Program-made: the position numbers and the translations under genes
Notes under the pieces: model-generated
Seen by the model: only the letters and a program-made list of their open reading frames with translations
The model's database searches: none
Told to the model about the DNA's origin: nothing
NCBI GenBank assembly: GCA_947456185.1
Contig: CANGPW010000008.1
Location: 1 to 56,723 of the forward strand
Length of the DNA: 56,723 bases
Origin: Bacteroidota bacterium
GTDB taxonomy: Bacteria > Bacteroidota > Bacteroidia > UKL13-3
Direction: 5' to 3'
Shown: positions 50,308 to 56,723 of the stretch, one piece after another
Numbering within the stretch: position 1 is the first letter of the stretch
Layout of the letters: each line of letters starts with the position of its first letter

Positions 50308-51672
50308 TTATTCGTTACAAAGTAACCATACTAAACTAGTAATTGCGGCAGCACCCAAATTTAATTCACGCTCATTTACATTTTCAAAAATATCGTTTTC
50401 GGTATGGTGATAATCAAAATATCTTTGTGAATCGGGAACATAACCTATTAATGCTTTGCAATTATTTTTCAATGGACCAATATCAGCGCCACCGCCTCCT
50501 AAATCTATTTTATCCCAACCATAATTTCTGAATAAATGCGATTTAGCATTCATGTTTTTATAAATGGTAGAATCACTAATTCCAAACCCACGAGGTACAA
50601 ATCCGCCTGCGTCAGTTTCAATGGCGGCATAATGATTTTCATTGTTTTTTTCTGCTAATTCATCATATTTTATTCCACCACACAAGCCATTTTCTTCATT
50701 CATAAATAATACAGCGCGCAATGTTCTTTCATGTTTTAAATTTAAGGTTTTAAACAAACGCAAAACTTCCATGCTTTGCACACAACCTGCGCCATCATCG
50801 TGAGCACCTTCGCCTACATCCCAACTGTCTAAATGGCCACCAATTAATATAATTTCATTGGCTTTAGTTGTTCCATTTAATTGGCCAATTACGTTATAGC
50901 TCAAAACACTGTCGATGGTATTGTTACAATTTAAGTTAAAGTAAAACTTGGTTTCGTTATTTGTTTTAAGCGATTTACTCAACACATCGGCATGGTCACT
51001 GCTAATGGCACAAGCTGGAATTTTAGGAAACGAATCGTTATAATACATCGCACCAGTATGTGCAAATTTATCGTGAGCTAAAGTCATGCTGCGAACTACT
51101 ACGCCAATGGCACCTAGCTTTGCAGCTTCCGAAGCACCTCGTCCACGTTGGTTTACTGCACCTCCATAAGCTGAGCCAGTACTAATAAATGTTGGGTCCA
51201 TTGGGCGATTAAAGAACACAATTTTTCCTTTCACTTTTTCTTTTCCTAAGCTGCGTAATTCTTCAAAAGTTTTTACTTCAATTACGTTGGCAGTAATGCC
51301 ATCTTTTTGGGTAGAAACAGATCCGCCTAATGCTAAAACACTAAATTCATAAGGTTTATTCTCATTAATTATTTTTCCAATTTCTGTTTTTTTACTTCCT
51401 CTAATCCATTTGGGAACCATTACAGGTTGTAACCAAACACTATCAAAACCATAGGCAATCATTCTTTTGTACATTAATTGAACAGCTTTTGCAGCTTGCT
51501 CGCTTCCGCTAATTCTATTACCAATATGTTTGCACAAATCATGCAAATCGGCATAAGCTTTTCCGTTTGTTAAAACTTCATCCGTAATTTTTTTTATAAT
51601 TATAGAATCTTGATTTTGAGCAAAAGATTGAAAACAAAAAAAAGAAAATAATAGTAGGAAATATTTGTTCAT
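50308..51672 (-). CDS. Secreted M28 family metallopeptidase
   Basis: 454 residues with a signal peptide (FLLLFSFFCFQSFAQ, cleavage ~19). An inserted PA-like domain spans ~125-250. The two-zinc catalytic core has GGHLDSWDVGEGAHDDGAG with His280, Asp282 (support) and Asp292; MNEENGLCG with Glu326 and Glu327; ETDAGG with Asp354; and YHHTENDIF with His422/423. These match aminopeptidases and glutamate carboxypeptidase-like exopeptidases of family M28. It probably degrades peptides in the periplasm or outside. There is no T9SS sorting domain, so it is likely periplasmic. A bidirectional terminator lies upstream, so it has its own promoter. Confidence 0.92.
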   Translation of the reverse strand: MNKYFLLLFSFFCFQSFAQNQDSIIIKKITDEVLTNGKAYADLHDLCKHIGNRISGSEQAAKAVQLMYKRMIAYGFDSVWLQPVMVPKWIRGSKKTEIGKIINENKPYEFSVLALGGSVSTQKDGITANVIEVKTFEELRSLGKEKVKGKIVFFNRPMDPTFISTGSAYGGAVNQRGRGASEAAKLGAIGVVVRSMTLAHDKFAHTGAMYYNDSFPKIPACAISSDHADVLSKSLKTNNETKFYFNLNCNNTIDSVLSYNVIGQLNGTTKANEIILIGGHLDSWDVGEGAHDDGAGCVQSMEVLRLFKTLNLKHERTLRAVLFMNEENGLCGGIKYDELAEKNNENHYAAIETDAGGFVPRGFGISDSTIYKNMNAKSHLFRNYGWDKIDLGGGGADIGPLKNNCKALIGYVPDSQRYFDYHHTENDIFENVNERELNLGAAAITSLVWLLCNE

Positions 51673-51736
51673 GTTTAATGCTATTTATTGTTCAAATATA
51701 TGTTTTGTGCTGTAAATAAAAAGGGAGAAATTTGAA

Positions 51737-51776
51737 AAAAAAAATCCTTACAATTATAATTGTAAGGATTTTTTTT
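51737..51776. terminator. Bidirectional terminator, perfect 26-bp palindrome
   Basis: ATCCTTACAATTA (51744-51756) directly abuts its inverse complement (51757-51769), flanked by eight A and eight T. On the minus strand it ends the transcript of the small membrane protein; on the plus strand nothing points to it. Confidence 0.85.
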
Positions 51777-51784
51777 ATTTAAAC

Positions 51785-51831
51785 CAATCAACTTATTTAC
51801 TAGTCAACTAATCAACATTTCAACAAGCAAC
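51785..51831. repeat. Octanucleotide array ending at a stop codon
   Basis: Units CAATCAAC, TTATTTAC, TAGTCAAC, TAATCAAC, ATTTCAAC, AAGCAAC run from 51785 to the stop codon (51831-51833) of the small membrane protein. The type is the same as at 43871 (CAATCYAA). Confidence 0.7.
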
Positions 51832-52073
51832 TACTTATCATTTAATCCAATTCCAAGGCCAAATAATGCTGCAACTAAGGCTAAGTGAATTAATAAAACT
51901 GCTTTTTGCCAAATAGGTCTTTCATTCCATTTTTGTTCAATATCAAATGGGTCAAAAGCCAGTCCAATACCTATAGAAGCTGCTGCTTGCACATAGTCTT
52001 TTGTGAAAATTGCTTGGTATAATCCTAAGATGATAAAACCAATGTATAAATATTTACTGAAAGGCGTTTTCAT
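51831..52073 (-). CDS. Small membrane protein of unknown function
   Basis: The frame is open to 52181, but ATG 52071-52073 (MKTPFSKYLYIGFIILGLYQ) is the likely start: the upstream part looks like translated spacer. The 80-residue product has two membrane helices (YLYIGFIILGLYQAIFT and AVLLIHLALVAALFGLGIGL) joined by AAASIGIGLAFDPFDIEQKWNERPIWQK. The DPFD and W-x-x-RPxWQK elements look conserved-type, and I recall similar small Bacteroidota proteins without known function. It is close to glyA (136 nt gap to the glyA stop) on the same strand. Confidence 0.65.
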   Translation of the reverse strand: MKTPFSKYLYIGFIILGLYQAIFTKDYVQAAASIGIGLAFDPFDIEQKWNERPIWQKAVLLIHLALVAALFGLGIGLNDK

Positions 52074-52209
52074 ATTTTTTTTAATTATATTCAAGTTTAA
52101 ATATTTGCAAAAAACAAGTTTAGCAAAACTACTCAAAAGGCAAAATTTAAATATAAACGGATTTTTTTTATAAATAAACATTTAACGAATCAACCAGTCA
52201 TCCAATCTC

Positions 52210-53481
52210 CTATTTGTGCAACGGATATTTACCCATCCAAGTATTTATATTTTTTCTAATATCAGCAAGCATGGCTTCATTTTCGTTGTTCATTAAGGCT
52301 GTGTCTATGTATTCAACTATTTGTTCCATATCGGCTTCAGCCATACCACGAGTGGTAATGGCAGCTGTTCCAACACGCATTCCGCTTGTTACAAATGGCG
52401 ATTTATCATCGAAAGGAACCATGTTTTTGTTAATGGTAATATCTGCTTTTCCTAAAACAGCTTCGGCTAATTTACCTGTTAAATTTTTGCTGCGCAAATC
52501 AATTAACATTAAGTGATTATCGGTTCCGCCTGAAATGATTTTATATCCACGACTTACAAATGCATTGGCCATTGCTTGTGCATTAATTGCTACTTGTTGA
52601 ATATAAGTTTTGTAATTATCACTTAAACATTCGCCAAAAGCTACTGCTTTAGCAGCAATTACGTGTTCTAATGGTCCGCCTTGAGTTCCAGGAAAAACTG
52701 CTCCATCCAACAAAGCACTCATCATTTTCAATTCACCTTTTAAGGTTTTTTGTCCAAATGGATTTTCAAAATCATTACCCATCATAATAATTCCACCACG
52801 TGGTCCACGTAAAGTTTTATGCGTAGTTGACGTTACAATATGACAATGTTGAATTGGATCGTTTAATAATTTCCCAACTATTAATCCAGCAGGATGTGAA
52901 ATATCGGCTAATAAAACTGCTCCAACACTATCAGCAATGGCACGTAAACGTGCATAATCCCAATCACGGCTGTATGCCGAAGCACCACAAATAAGCATTT
53001 TTGGTTTTTCTGCATGTGCTTTTGCTTCTACTTTATCCCAATCAATTAAACCTGTTTCTTGATCCACACCGTAAAACGAGGGAACATATAATTTACCAGA
53101 AAAATTAACGGGAGATCCATGTGTTAAATGTCCACCATGAGAAAGGTCGAAACCTAAAATTTTATCGCCAGGATTTAAGCAACCTAACATAACAGCTGCA
53201 TTGGCTTGTGCCCCCGAATGTGGTTGAACATTGGCCCAAGTAGCACCAAACATTTGTTTTAAACGATCAATGGCTAAATTTTCGACTATATCTACCACTT
53301 CGCAACCGCCATAATAACGCTTGCCTGGTAAACCTTCAGCATATTTATTGGTAAGCACACTTCCCATGGCTTCCATTACTTGTGGACTAGTAAAGTTTTC
53401 AGAAGCAATTAATTCTATGCCATGTTCTTGACGACTTTTTTCTTGATTAATTAAATCAAATATAACGGTATCTCTTTGCAT
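52210..53481 (-). CDS. glyA: Serine hydroxymethyltransferase
   Basis: ATG 53479-53481 ([18 protein letters not shown]) gives 423 residues; the frame to 53523 is a non-conserved extension. The PLP-dependent enzyme converts serine and tetrahydrofolate to glycine and methylene-THF. Conserved stretches are [20 protein letters not shown] (22-41), [29 protein letters not shown], and [15 protein letters not shown] with the PLP lysine Lys222. The C-terminal domain with [15 protein letters not shown] is present. A TAACTTTG box lies upstream. The next gene downstream is a small membrane protein with no evident link. Confidence 0.97.
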   Translation of the reverse strand: MQRDTVIFDLINQEKSRQEHGIELIASENFTSPQVMEAMGSVLTNKYAEGLPGKRYYGGCEVVDIVENLAIDRLKQMFGATWANVQPHSGAQANAAVMLGCLNPGDKILGFDLSHGGHLTHGSPVNFSGKLYVPSFYGVDQETGLIDWDKVEAKAHAEKPKMLICGASAYSRDWDYARLRAIADSVGAVLLADISHPAGLIVGKLLNDPIQHCHIVTSTTHKTLRGPRGGIIMMGNDFENPFGQKTLKGELKMMSALLDGAVFPGTQGGPLEHVIAAKAVAFGECLSDNYKTYIQQVAINAQAMANAFVSRGYKIISGGTDNHLMLIDLRSKNLTGKLAEAVLGKADITINKNMVPFDDKSPFVTSGMRVGTAAITTRGMAEADMEQIVEYIDTALMNNENEAMLADIRKNINTWMGKYPLHK

Positions 53482-53528
53482 GGTATTTAAAAATATTTTA
53501 CGAAAGTAAATTATAGGAAACAATATAC

Positions 53529-53536
53529 CAAAGTTA
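53529..53536 (-). promoter_or_regulatory. Candidate -7 box for glyA
   Basis: The minus strand reads TAACTTTG, an exact TAnnTTTG, about 48 nt before the glyA ATG. A TTG at the right distance is not seen. Confidence 0.4.
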
Positions 53537-53607
53537 AATAGTTTGATAAAAGTCTATTTAAAAATAGTTTCAAAAAAAATAGTAATAAATAGTTCTTTTA
53601 TTTTTTA

Positions 53608-53746
53608 AACCACATAGGTACATAAAAAACATAGTTTGGATACTGTATTTTACGCTATTAATTTTGGAGAAATTATTGATTATTTTAATTGTATACTCAC
53701 ATTCAACTTATCTCAAAGGATATGTCTTCTATGTTTCTATGTGGTT
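53608..53746. repeat. Facing octanucleotide arrays with an empty ~100-nt loop
   Basis: AACCACATAGGTACATA (from 53608) is the inverse of CTATGTTTCTATGTGGTT (53729-53746), 16 of 18 positions. Both arms are made of ~8-nt units (AACCACAT, AGGTACAT; ATGTTTCT, ATGTGGTT). They fill the spacer between glyA and the LysE-like gene. The loop has no convincing ORF. Confidence 0.75.
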
Positions 53747-53773
53747 CAATTAGCTTTTAAAAGGTACTTTATT

Positions 53774-54424
53774 TTAAACAATTATTTTTTGCACCAAAGA
53801 CCAAACCAATACAAACGCTACAATTACAAACACAATTCCGATGATGTGATTGAGTAATTGTTGTTTTTTTACAGATAGTAAATGCTTTACTTTATTGGCG
53901 GAATAACAGATAACAAATTGGTGAAAAAACATAGCTCCTAATGTTACACTAAAAAATATAACTACTTCAAATAAAGTTGGTAAACTGCTTTTAACAAAAG
54001 CTGCTAATCCTAACCAAAATAGTAAGTTTAAAGGATTGATACTATTAAGCATAATGCCTTTCATAATATAAATAAAATTCCCTCGTGGCTCAATTGGACC
54101 TTCATTAGGATCATTTGCTTTTTTCAAAAAAGTGCTAATACCTAAAATTACTAAAGCCACAAATCCAATTAATCGAATTTCAGTATCTAGTTCCTTTAAT
54201 TGATTTTCGACAAAGCTGGCGCCAAAAATACATAGCGCTATAAAAACCAAATCGCTTAAAAGCATTCCTAATGCGATCAGCAAACCTTTTTTATAACCTT
54301 GTTCTATGCTTGCATGAAGCAATGAAAAAAAACCAGCACCAAATGATAGTGAAAGAATTAATCCTGTTATGTATCCTTTGATGATAGTTTGAATCAAAAT
54401 ATTTTTAAATAAATATGTTGGCAA
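53774..54424 (-). CDS. LysE family exporter
   Basis: Up to 216 residues with six transmembrane helices. The LysE pattern appears at the N-terminus (GYITGLILSLSFGAGFFSLLHASIEQG, usually GP-FF; here the Pro is Ala) and in the middle (KGIMLNSINPLNLLFWLGLAA, the N-P-x-N-x-x-F-W motif). Members export amino acids or related small molecules across the inner membrane. No ATG is available: TTG 54424 or TTG 54397 (giving MIQTIIKGYITG, which looks more like family N-termini). It is divergent from kup. Substrate unknown. Confidence 0.8.
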   Translation of the reverse strand: MPTYLFKNILIQTIIKGYITGLILSLSFGAGFFSLLHASIEQGYKKGLLIALGMLLSDLVFIALCIFGASFVENQLKELDTEIRLIGFVALVILGISTFLKKANDPNEGPIEPRGNFIYIMKGIMLNSINPLNLLFWLGLAAFVKSSLPTLFEVVIFFSVTLGAMFFHQFVICYSANKVKHLLSVKKQQLLNHIIGIVFVIVAFVLVWSLVQKIIV

Positions 54425-54505
54425 AATAACATTAACTATCTAAAAATCACAAAGCATTTTAATTAATAATTTTAAGTGCAAATAAATAAATGTTTTGTAA
54501 AAATT

Positions 54506-54535
54506 TGGTGAATATAAAGTAACAGATACATTTGT
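54506..54535 (+). promoter_or_regulatory. Promoter of kup (consensus Bacteroidota type)
   Basis: TTG (54506-54508), a 19-nt spacer and TACATTTG (54528-54535) match the -33/-7 consensus exactly. Transcription would begin near 54542, 18 nt before the GTG start. Confidence 0.75.
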
Positions 54536-54559
54536 ACTCTTATTTCATAAAAAATAAAC

Positions 54560-56524
54560 GTGGGAGAGCATCAAAGCATTCATAATAAGCTAACATTAGC
54601 CGGACTTTTAGTAACACTTGGAATTATTTTTGGCGATATTGGTACTTCGCCCTTATATGTATTAAATGCAATTGTAGACAAAAATGTCATTACAAAAGAT
54701 TTAATTTATGGTGGACTTTCTTGTATTGTTTGGACCTTAACGCTTCAAACAACATTAAAATATGTATTGATTACATTAAATGCTGATAACAATGGTGAAG
54801 GAGGAATTTTTTCATTGTATGCATTGGTTCGTAGACGTAAACCATATTTAATTTTTCCTGCTATTATAGGTGGTTGTGCTTTATTAGCCGATGGGGTAAT
54901 TACGCCTCCAATTTCAGTTTCTTCAGCTATTGAAGGTTTGCGATTAATAAAATCTGACACATTTAATTTTTCTGAAATTCCTACCGTTCCAATCGTAATT
55001 GCCATTATCAGTTTTCTGTTTTTAATTCAAAGAGTTGGAACTTCTATTGTAGGTAAATCGTTTGGACCAATTATGTTTATTTGGTTTGGAATGATTGCCA
55101 TTTTAGGAATTAGTAAAATTGGGTCACATATTGATGTTTTAAATTGCTTAAATCCATACTATGCTTATAATTTATTGTTTAATTACCATGAAGGATTTTG
55201 GATTTTAGGTGCTGTTTTTTTATGTACTACTGGGGCAGAGGCTTTGTATTCCGATCTTGGTCATTGTGGTAAAAATAATATCAGAGTGAGTTGGGTTTTT
55301 GTAAAATCGGCTTTGCTTTTAAGCTATTTTGGTCAAGGTGCAAATTTATTAGCACATGAAGGACAAACTTTGGCTGAAACAGGTATTAATCCTTTTTATG
55401 ATTTGATGTCACTTGAGTTTTTACCTTTTGGAATTGCTATAGCTACAATGGCGGCAATTACTGCAAGTCAAGCATTAATTAGTGGTTCATTCACATTGAT
55501 TTCTGAGGCTACAAGATTAAATGTTTGGCCAAAAGTAGCTTTAAAGTATCCGAGTGAAATGAAAGGCCAATTATATGTGCCAAGTGCAAACATTATTCTT
55601 TGGGTTGGTTGTATTGGAGTTGTTTTGTATTTTAGAGAATCAAAAGCAATGGAAGCTGCCTATGGTTTAGCCATTACTATTGCCATGTTAATGACTACTT
55701 TATTGTTAGTAAATTATTTAAGAACTATCAAAGTAAATAAATGGTTAGTGGCATTATTGTTATTGGTTTATCTTGGAATAGAAGGTTCGTTTTTAGCAGC
55801 TAATTTGGTAAAATTTTCACATGGTGGTTGGGTAAGTTTAGGAATAAGTAGCATATTCATTTTTATCATGTTAATTTGGTATAAAGGTAGAAAAATCAAA
55901 AATCGTTTAACGGAATTTGTACAGCTAAAAACCTATATTCCTATTTTAGAACAATTGAGTAAAGATGAATCGGTTTCAAAATTTGCAACGCATTTAGTTT
56001 ATTTAACCAGTGCTGATTTAAAGAATGAAATTGAATCAAAAGTGATGTATTCTATTTTGCAAAAGCAACCTAAACGCGCTGATATTTATTGGTTTGTTCA
56101 TATTCATGTAGATGATCAGCCTTATACCATGGAATATAAAGTAGATCATATTGTGCCAAATGATATTGTAAAAGTAGAGTTTAAATTAGGGTTTAGGGTT
56201 GAACAAAAAATTAATTATTACTTTAGAAGAGTAGTAGAAGAATTAGTTTTAAACAAAGAAGTAGATGTTACAAGTAGATATACTTCATTGCGTGAACAGA
56301 ATATTACAGGCGATTTTAAATTTGTAGTTTTACAACGTCATTTATCAACCGAAAACGAATTGTCGGAATTTGAACAATGGATCATGGATGTATATTTTAC
56401 TTTAGATAAATTAAGTTTATCGGAAGCAAAAGCATTTGGACTTGATACTAGTTCCGTATTAATTGAAAAAGTGCCATTGGTAATTACTCCTTTAAAAGAA
56501 TTTAAGTTAAAAAGGACGTATTAA
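54560..56524 (+). CDS. kup: KUP family potassium uptake protein
   Basis: 654 residues from GTG 54560. Twelve transmembrane helices fill the first ~430 residues, beginning with LTLAGLLVTLGIIFGDIGTSPLYVLN, the KUP signature; others are NNGEGGIFSLYALVRRR (~75-91), GCALLADGVITPPISV and GAEALYSDLGHCGKNNIRVSW. A cytosolic C-terminal domain follows. KUP proteins are proton-coupled K+ importers of the inner membrane. A consensus promoter lies just upstream. The stop codon overlaps, by 4 bp, the end of the convergent murF gene, leaving no room for a terminator. Confidence 0.95.
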   Translation: MGEHQSIHNKLTLAGLLVTLGIIFGDIGTSPLYVLNAIVDKNVITKDLIYGGLSCIVWTLTLQTTLKYVLITLNADNNGEGGIFSLYALVRRRKPYLIFPAIIGGCALLADGVITPPISVSSAIEGLRLIKSDTFNFSEIPTVPIVIAIISFLFLIQRVGTSIVGKSFGPIMFIWFGMIAILGISKIGSHIDVLNCLNPYYAYNLLFNYHEGFWILGAVFLCTTGAEALYSDLGHCGKNNIRVSWVFVKSALLLSYFGQGANLLAHEGQTLAETGINPFYDLMSLEFLPFGIAIATMAAITASQALISGSFTLISEATRLNVWPKVALKYPSEMKGQLYVPSANIILWVGCIGVVLYFRESKAMEAAYGLAITIAMLMTTLLLVNYLRTIKVNKWLVALLLLVYLGIEGSFLAANLVKFSHGGWVSLGISSIFIFIMLIWYKGRKIKNRLTEFVQLKTYIPILEQLSKDESVSKFATHLVYLTSADLKNEIESKVMYSILQKQPKRADIYWFVHIHVDDQPYTMEYKVDHIVPNDIVKVEFKLGFRVEQKINYYFRRVVEELVLNKEVDVTSRYTSLREQNITGDFKFVVLQRHLSTENELSEFEQWIMDVYFTLDKLSLSEAKAFGLDTSSVLIEKVPLVITPLKEFKLKRTY

Positions 56525-56723
56525 TTTATAACTTCTAATAAATCTTCCAAACGCATACTTCTTGATCCTTTCATAAACACATTTGTGTCGGATAAAGGAT
56601 TAGTTTTTAAAAACTCTTTACACTCATTTGTAGTGTTAAAAGCATGGAAAATATTTTTTGTTTTCATAAAGTTTTCACCACATAAGAACACGTTTTTAAG
56701 ATTTAATTTCACACATAAATCTA
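56521..56723 (-). CDS. murF: C-terminus of MurF (UDP-MurNAc-tripeptide:D-Ala-D-Ala ligase), partial
   Basis: The frame runs from the window edge (first full codon at 56721) to TAA at 56521-56523, so about 66 residues of the C-terminus are visible. The end, NECKEFLKTNPLSDTNVFMKGSRSMRLEDLLEVI, is characteristic of MurF (K-G-S-R-x-M-x-L-E-x-L). MurF adds D-Ala-D-Ala to the peptidoglycan precursor in the cytosol. The start and the ATP-binding domain lie outside. It converges with kup with a 4-bp overlap. Confidence 0.85.
   Translation of the reverse strand, partial: DLCVKLNLKNVFLCGENFMKTKNIFHAFNTTNECKEFLKTNPLSDTNVFMKGSRSMRLEDLLEVIN

Noticed and set aside
53636-53857. 73-residue plus-strand ORF between glyA and the LysE-like gene
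   Set aside because: It runs through a repeat array and into the opposite strand of the LysE-like gene; the protein is low-complexity with no family features.

Overview
The window is AT-rich chromosomal DNA of a Bacteroidota bacterium. The evidence is taxon-specific: a full-length SprA (type IX secretion translocon), a cargo protein with a type A T9SS C-terminal sorting domain, lipoproteins with SC lipoboxes, a DUF5723/TSP3/OmpA outer-membrane protein, SusC/HmuR-type TonB receptors with HmuY-like partners, promoters of the TTG-N19..21-TAnnTTTG type, and almost no Shine-Dalgarno sequences. Several starts are TTG or GTG (mfd, ruvA, sprA, pntAA, kup, cyanophycinase, the TonB receptor). The order cannot be fixed from the sequence. 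Most of the window is ordinary core genome; the accessory-looking parts are the first 5.7 kb and the spacers of the pnt operon.

Layout. 1-5.8 kb: end of a MerR regulator, an orphan tyrosine-recombinase catalytic domain, a four-gene operon of secreted proteins of unknown function (DUF6175-like, FlgT/LPP20-like with a PDZ-like stretch, two more exported proteins), then tRNA-Asn(GTT). 5.9-19.3 kb: PfkB kinase, an OmpA-family protein and a large lipoprotein, mfd, a secreted protein of unknown function, an LpxH-like phosphatase with a LUD protein, a methyltransferase, rbfA and an O-methyltransferase. 19.5-24 kb: a three-gene uptake locus, with a TonB receptor flanked by two HmuY-like proteins, one a T9SS cargo and one a lipoprotein. 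24-28.3 kb: murQ and an S41 protease (divergent, sharing an inverted repeat), a VanZ-like protein, a second LpxH-like phosphatase, a small MORN-type protein. 28.4-37.5 kb: ruvA-sprA, then a MarR-YceI operon with two ATGTATATACAT palindromes on its promoter. 37.8-42.2 kb: pyruvate dehydrogenase E2, a LuxE-like enzyme and a lipoprotein whose start codons share one CATG, an acidic protein, and a histone-deacetylase-like gene broken by two compensating indels. 42.3-46.2 kb: pntAA-pntAB-pntB, with a different S23 (23S rRNA intervening-sequence-type, four-helix-bundle) gene inserted at each of its two junctions. 46.3-56.7 kb: cyanophycinase, a small acidic protein, a CPA2 antiporter with a universal stress protein, an M28 peptidase, glyA, a LysE-type exporter, kup, and the C-terminus of murF.

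The most unusual signal is a family of degenerate tandem arrays with 7- or 8-nt units. They abut stop or start codons, often face each other as inverted pairs (17.3, 43.4-43.9, 44.2-44.7, 53.6-53.7 kb), and also occur inside coding sequence (mfd and a signal peptide). Both S23 genes in the pnt operon sit between such facing arrays, so the ORF would lie in the loop of a long RNA stem. This resembles the architecture of 23S rRNA intervening sequences, but placed in an mRNA operon. I regard this as the best candidate in the window for an undescribed element.
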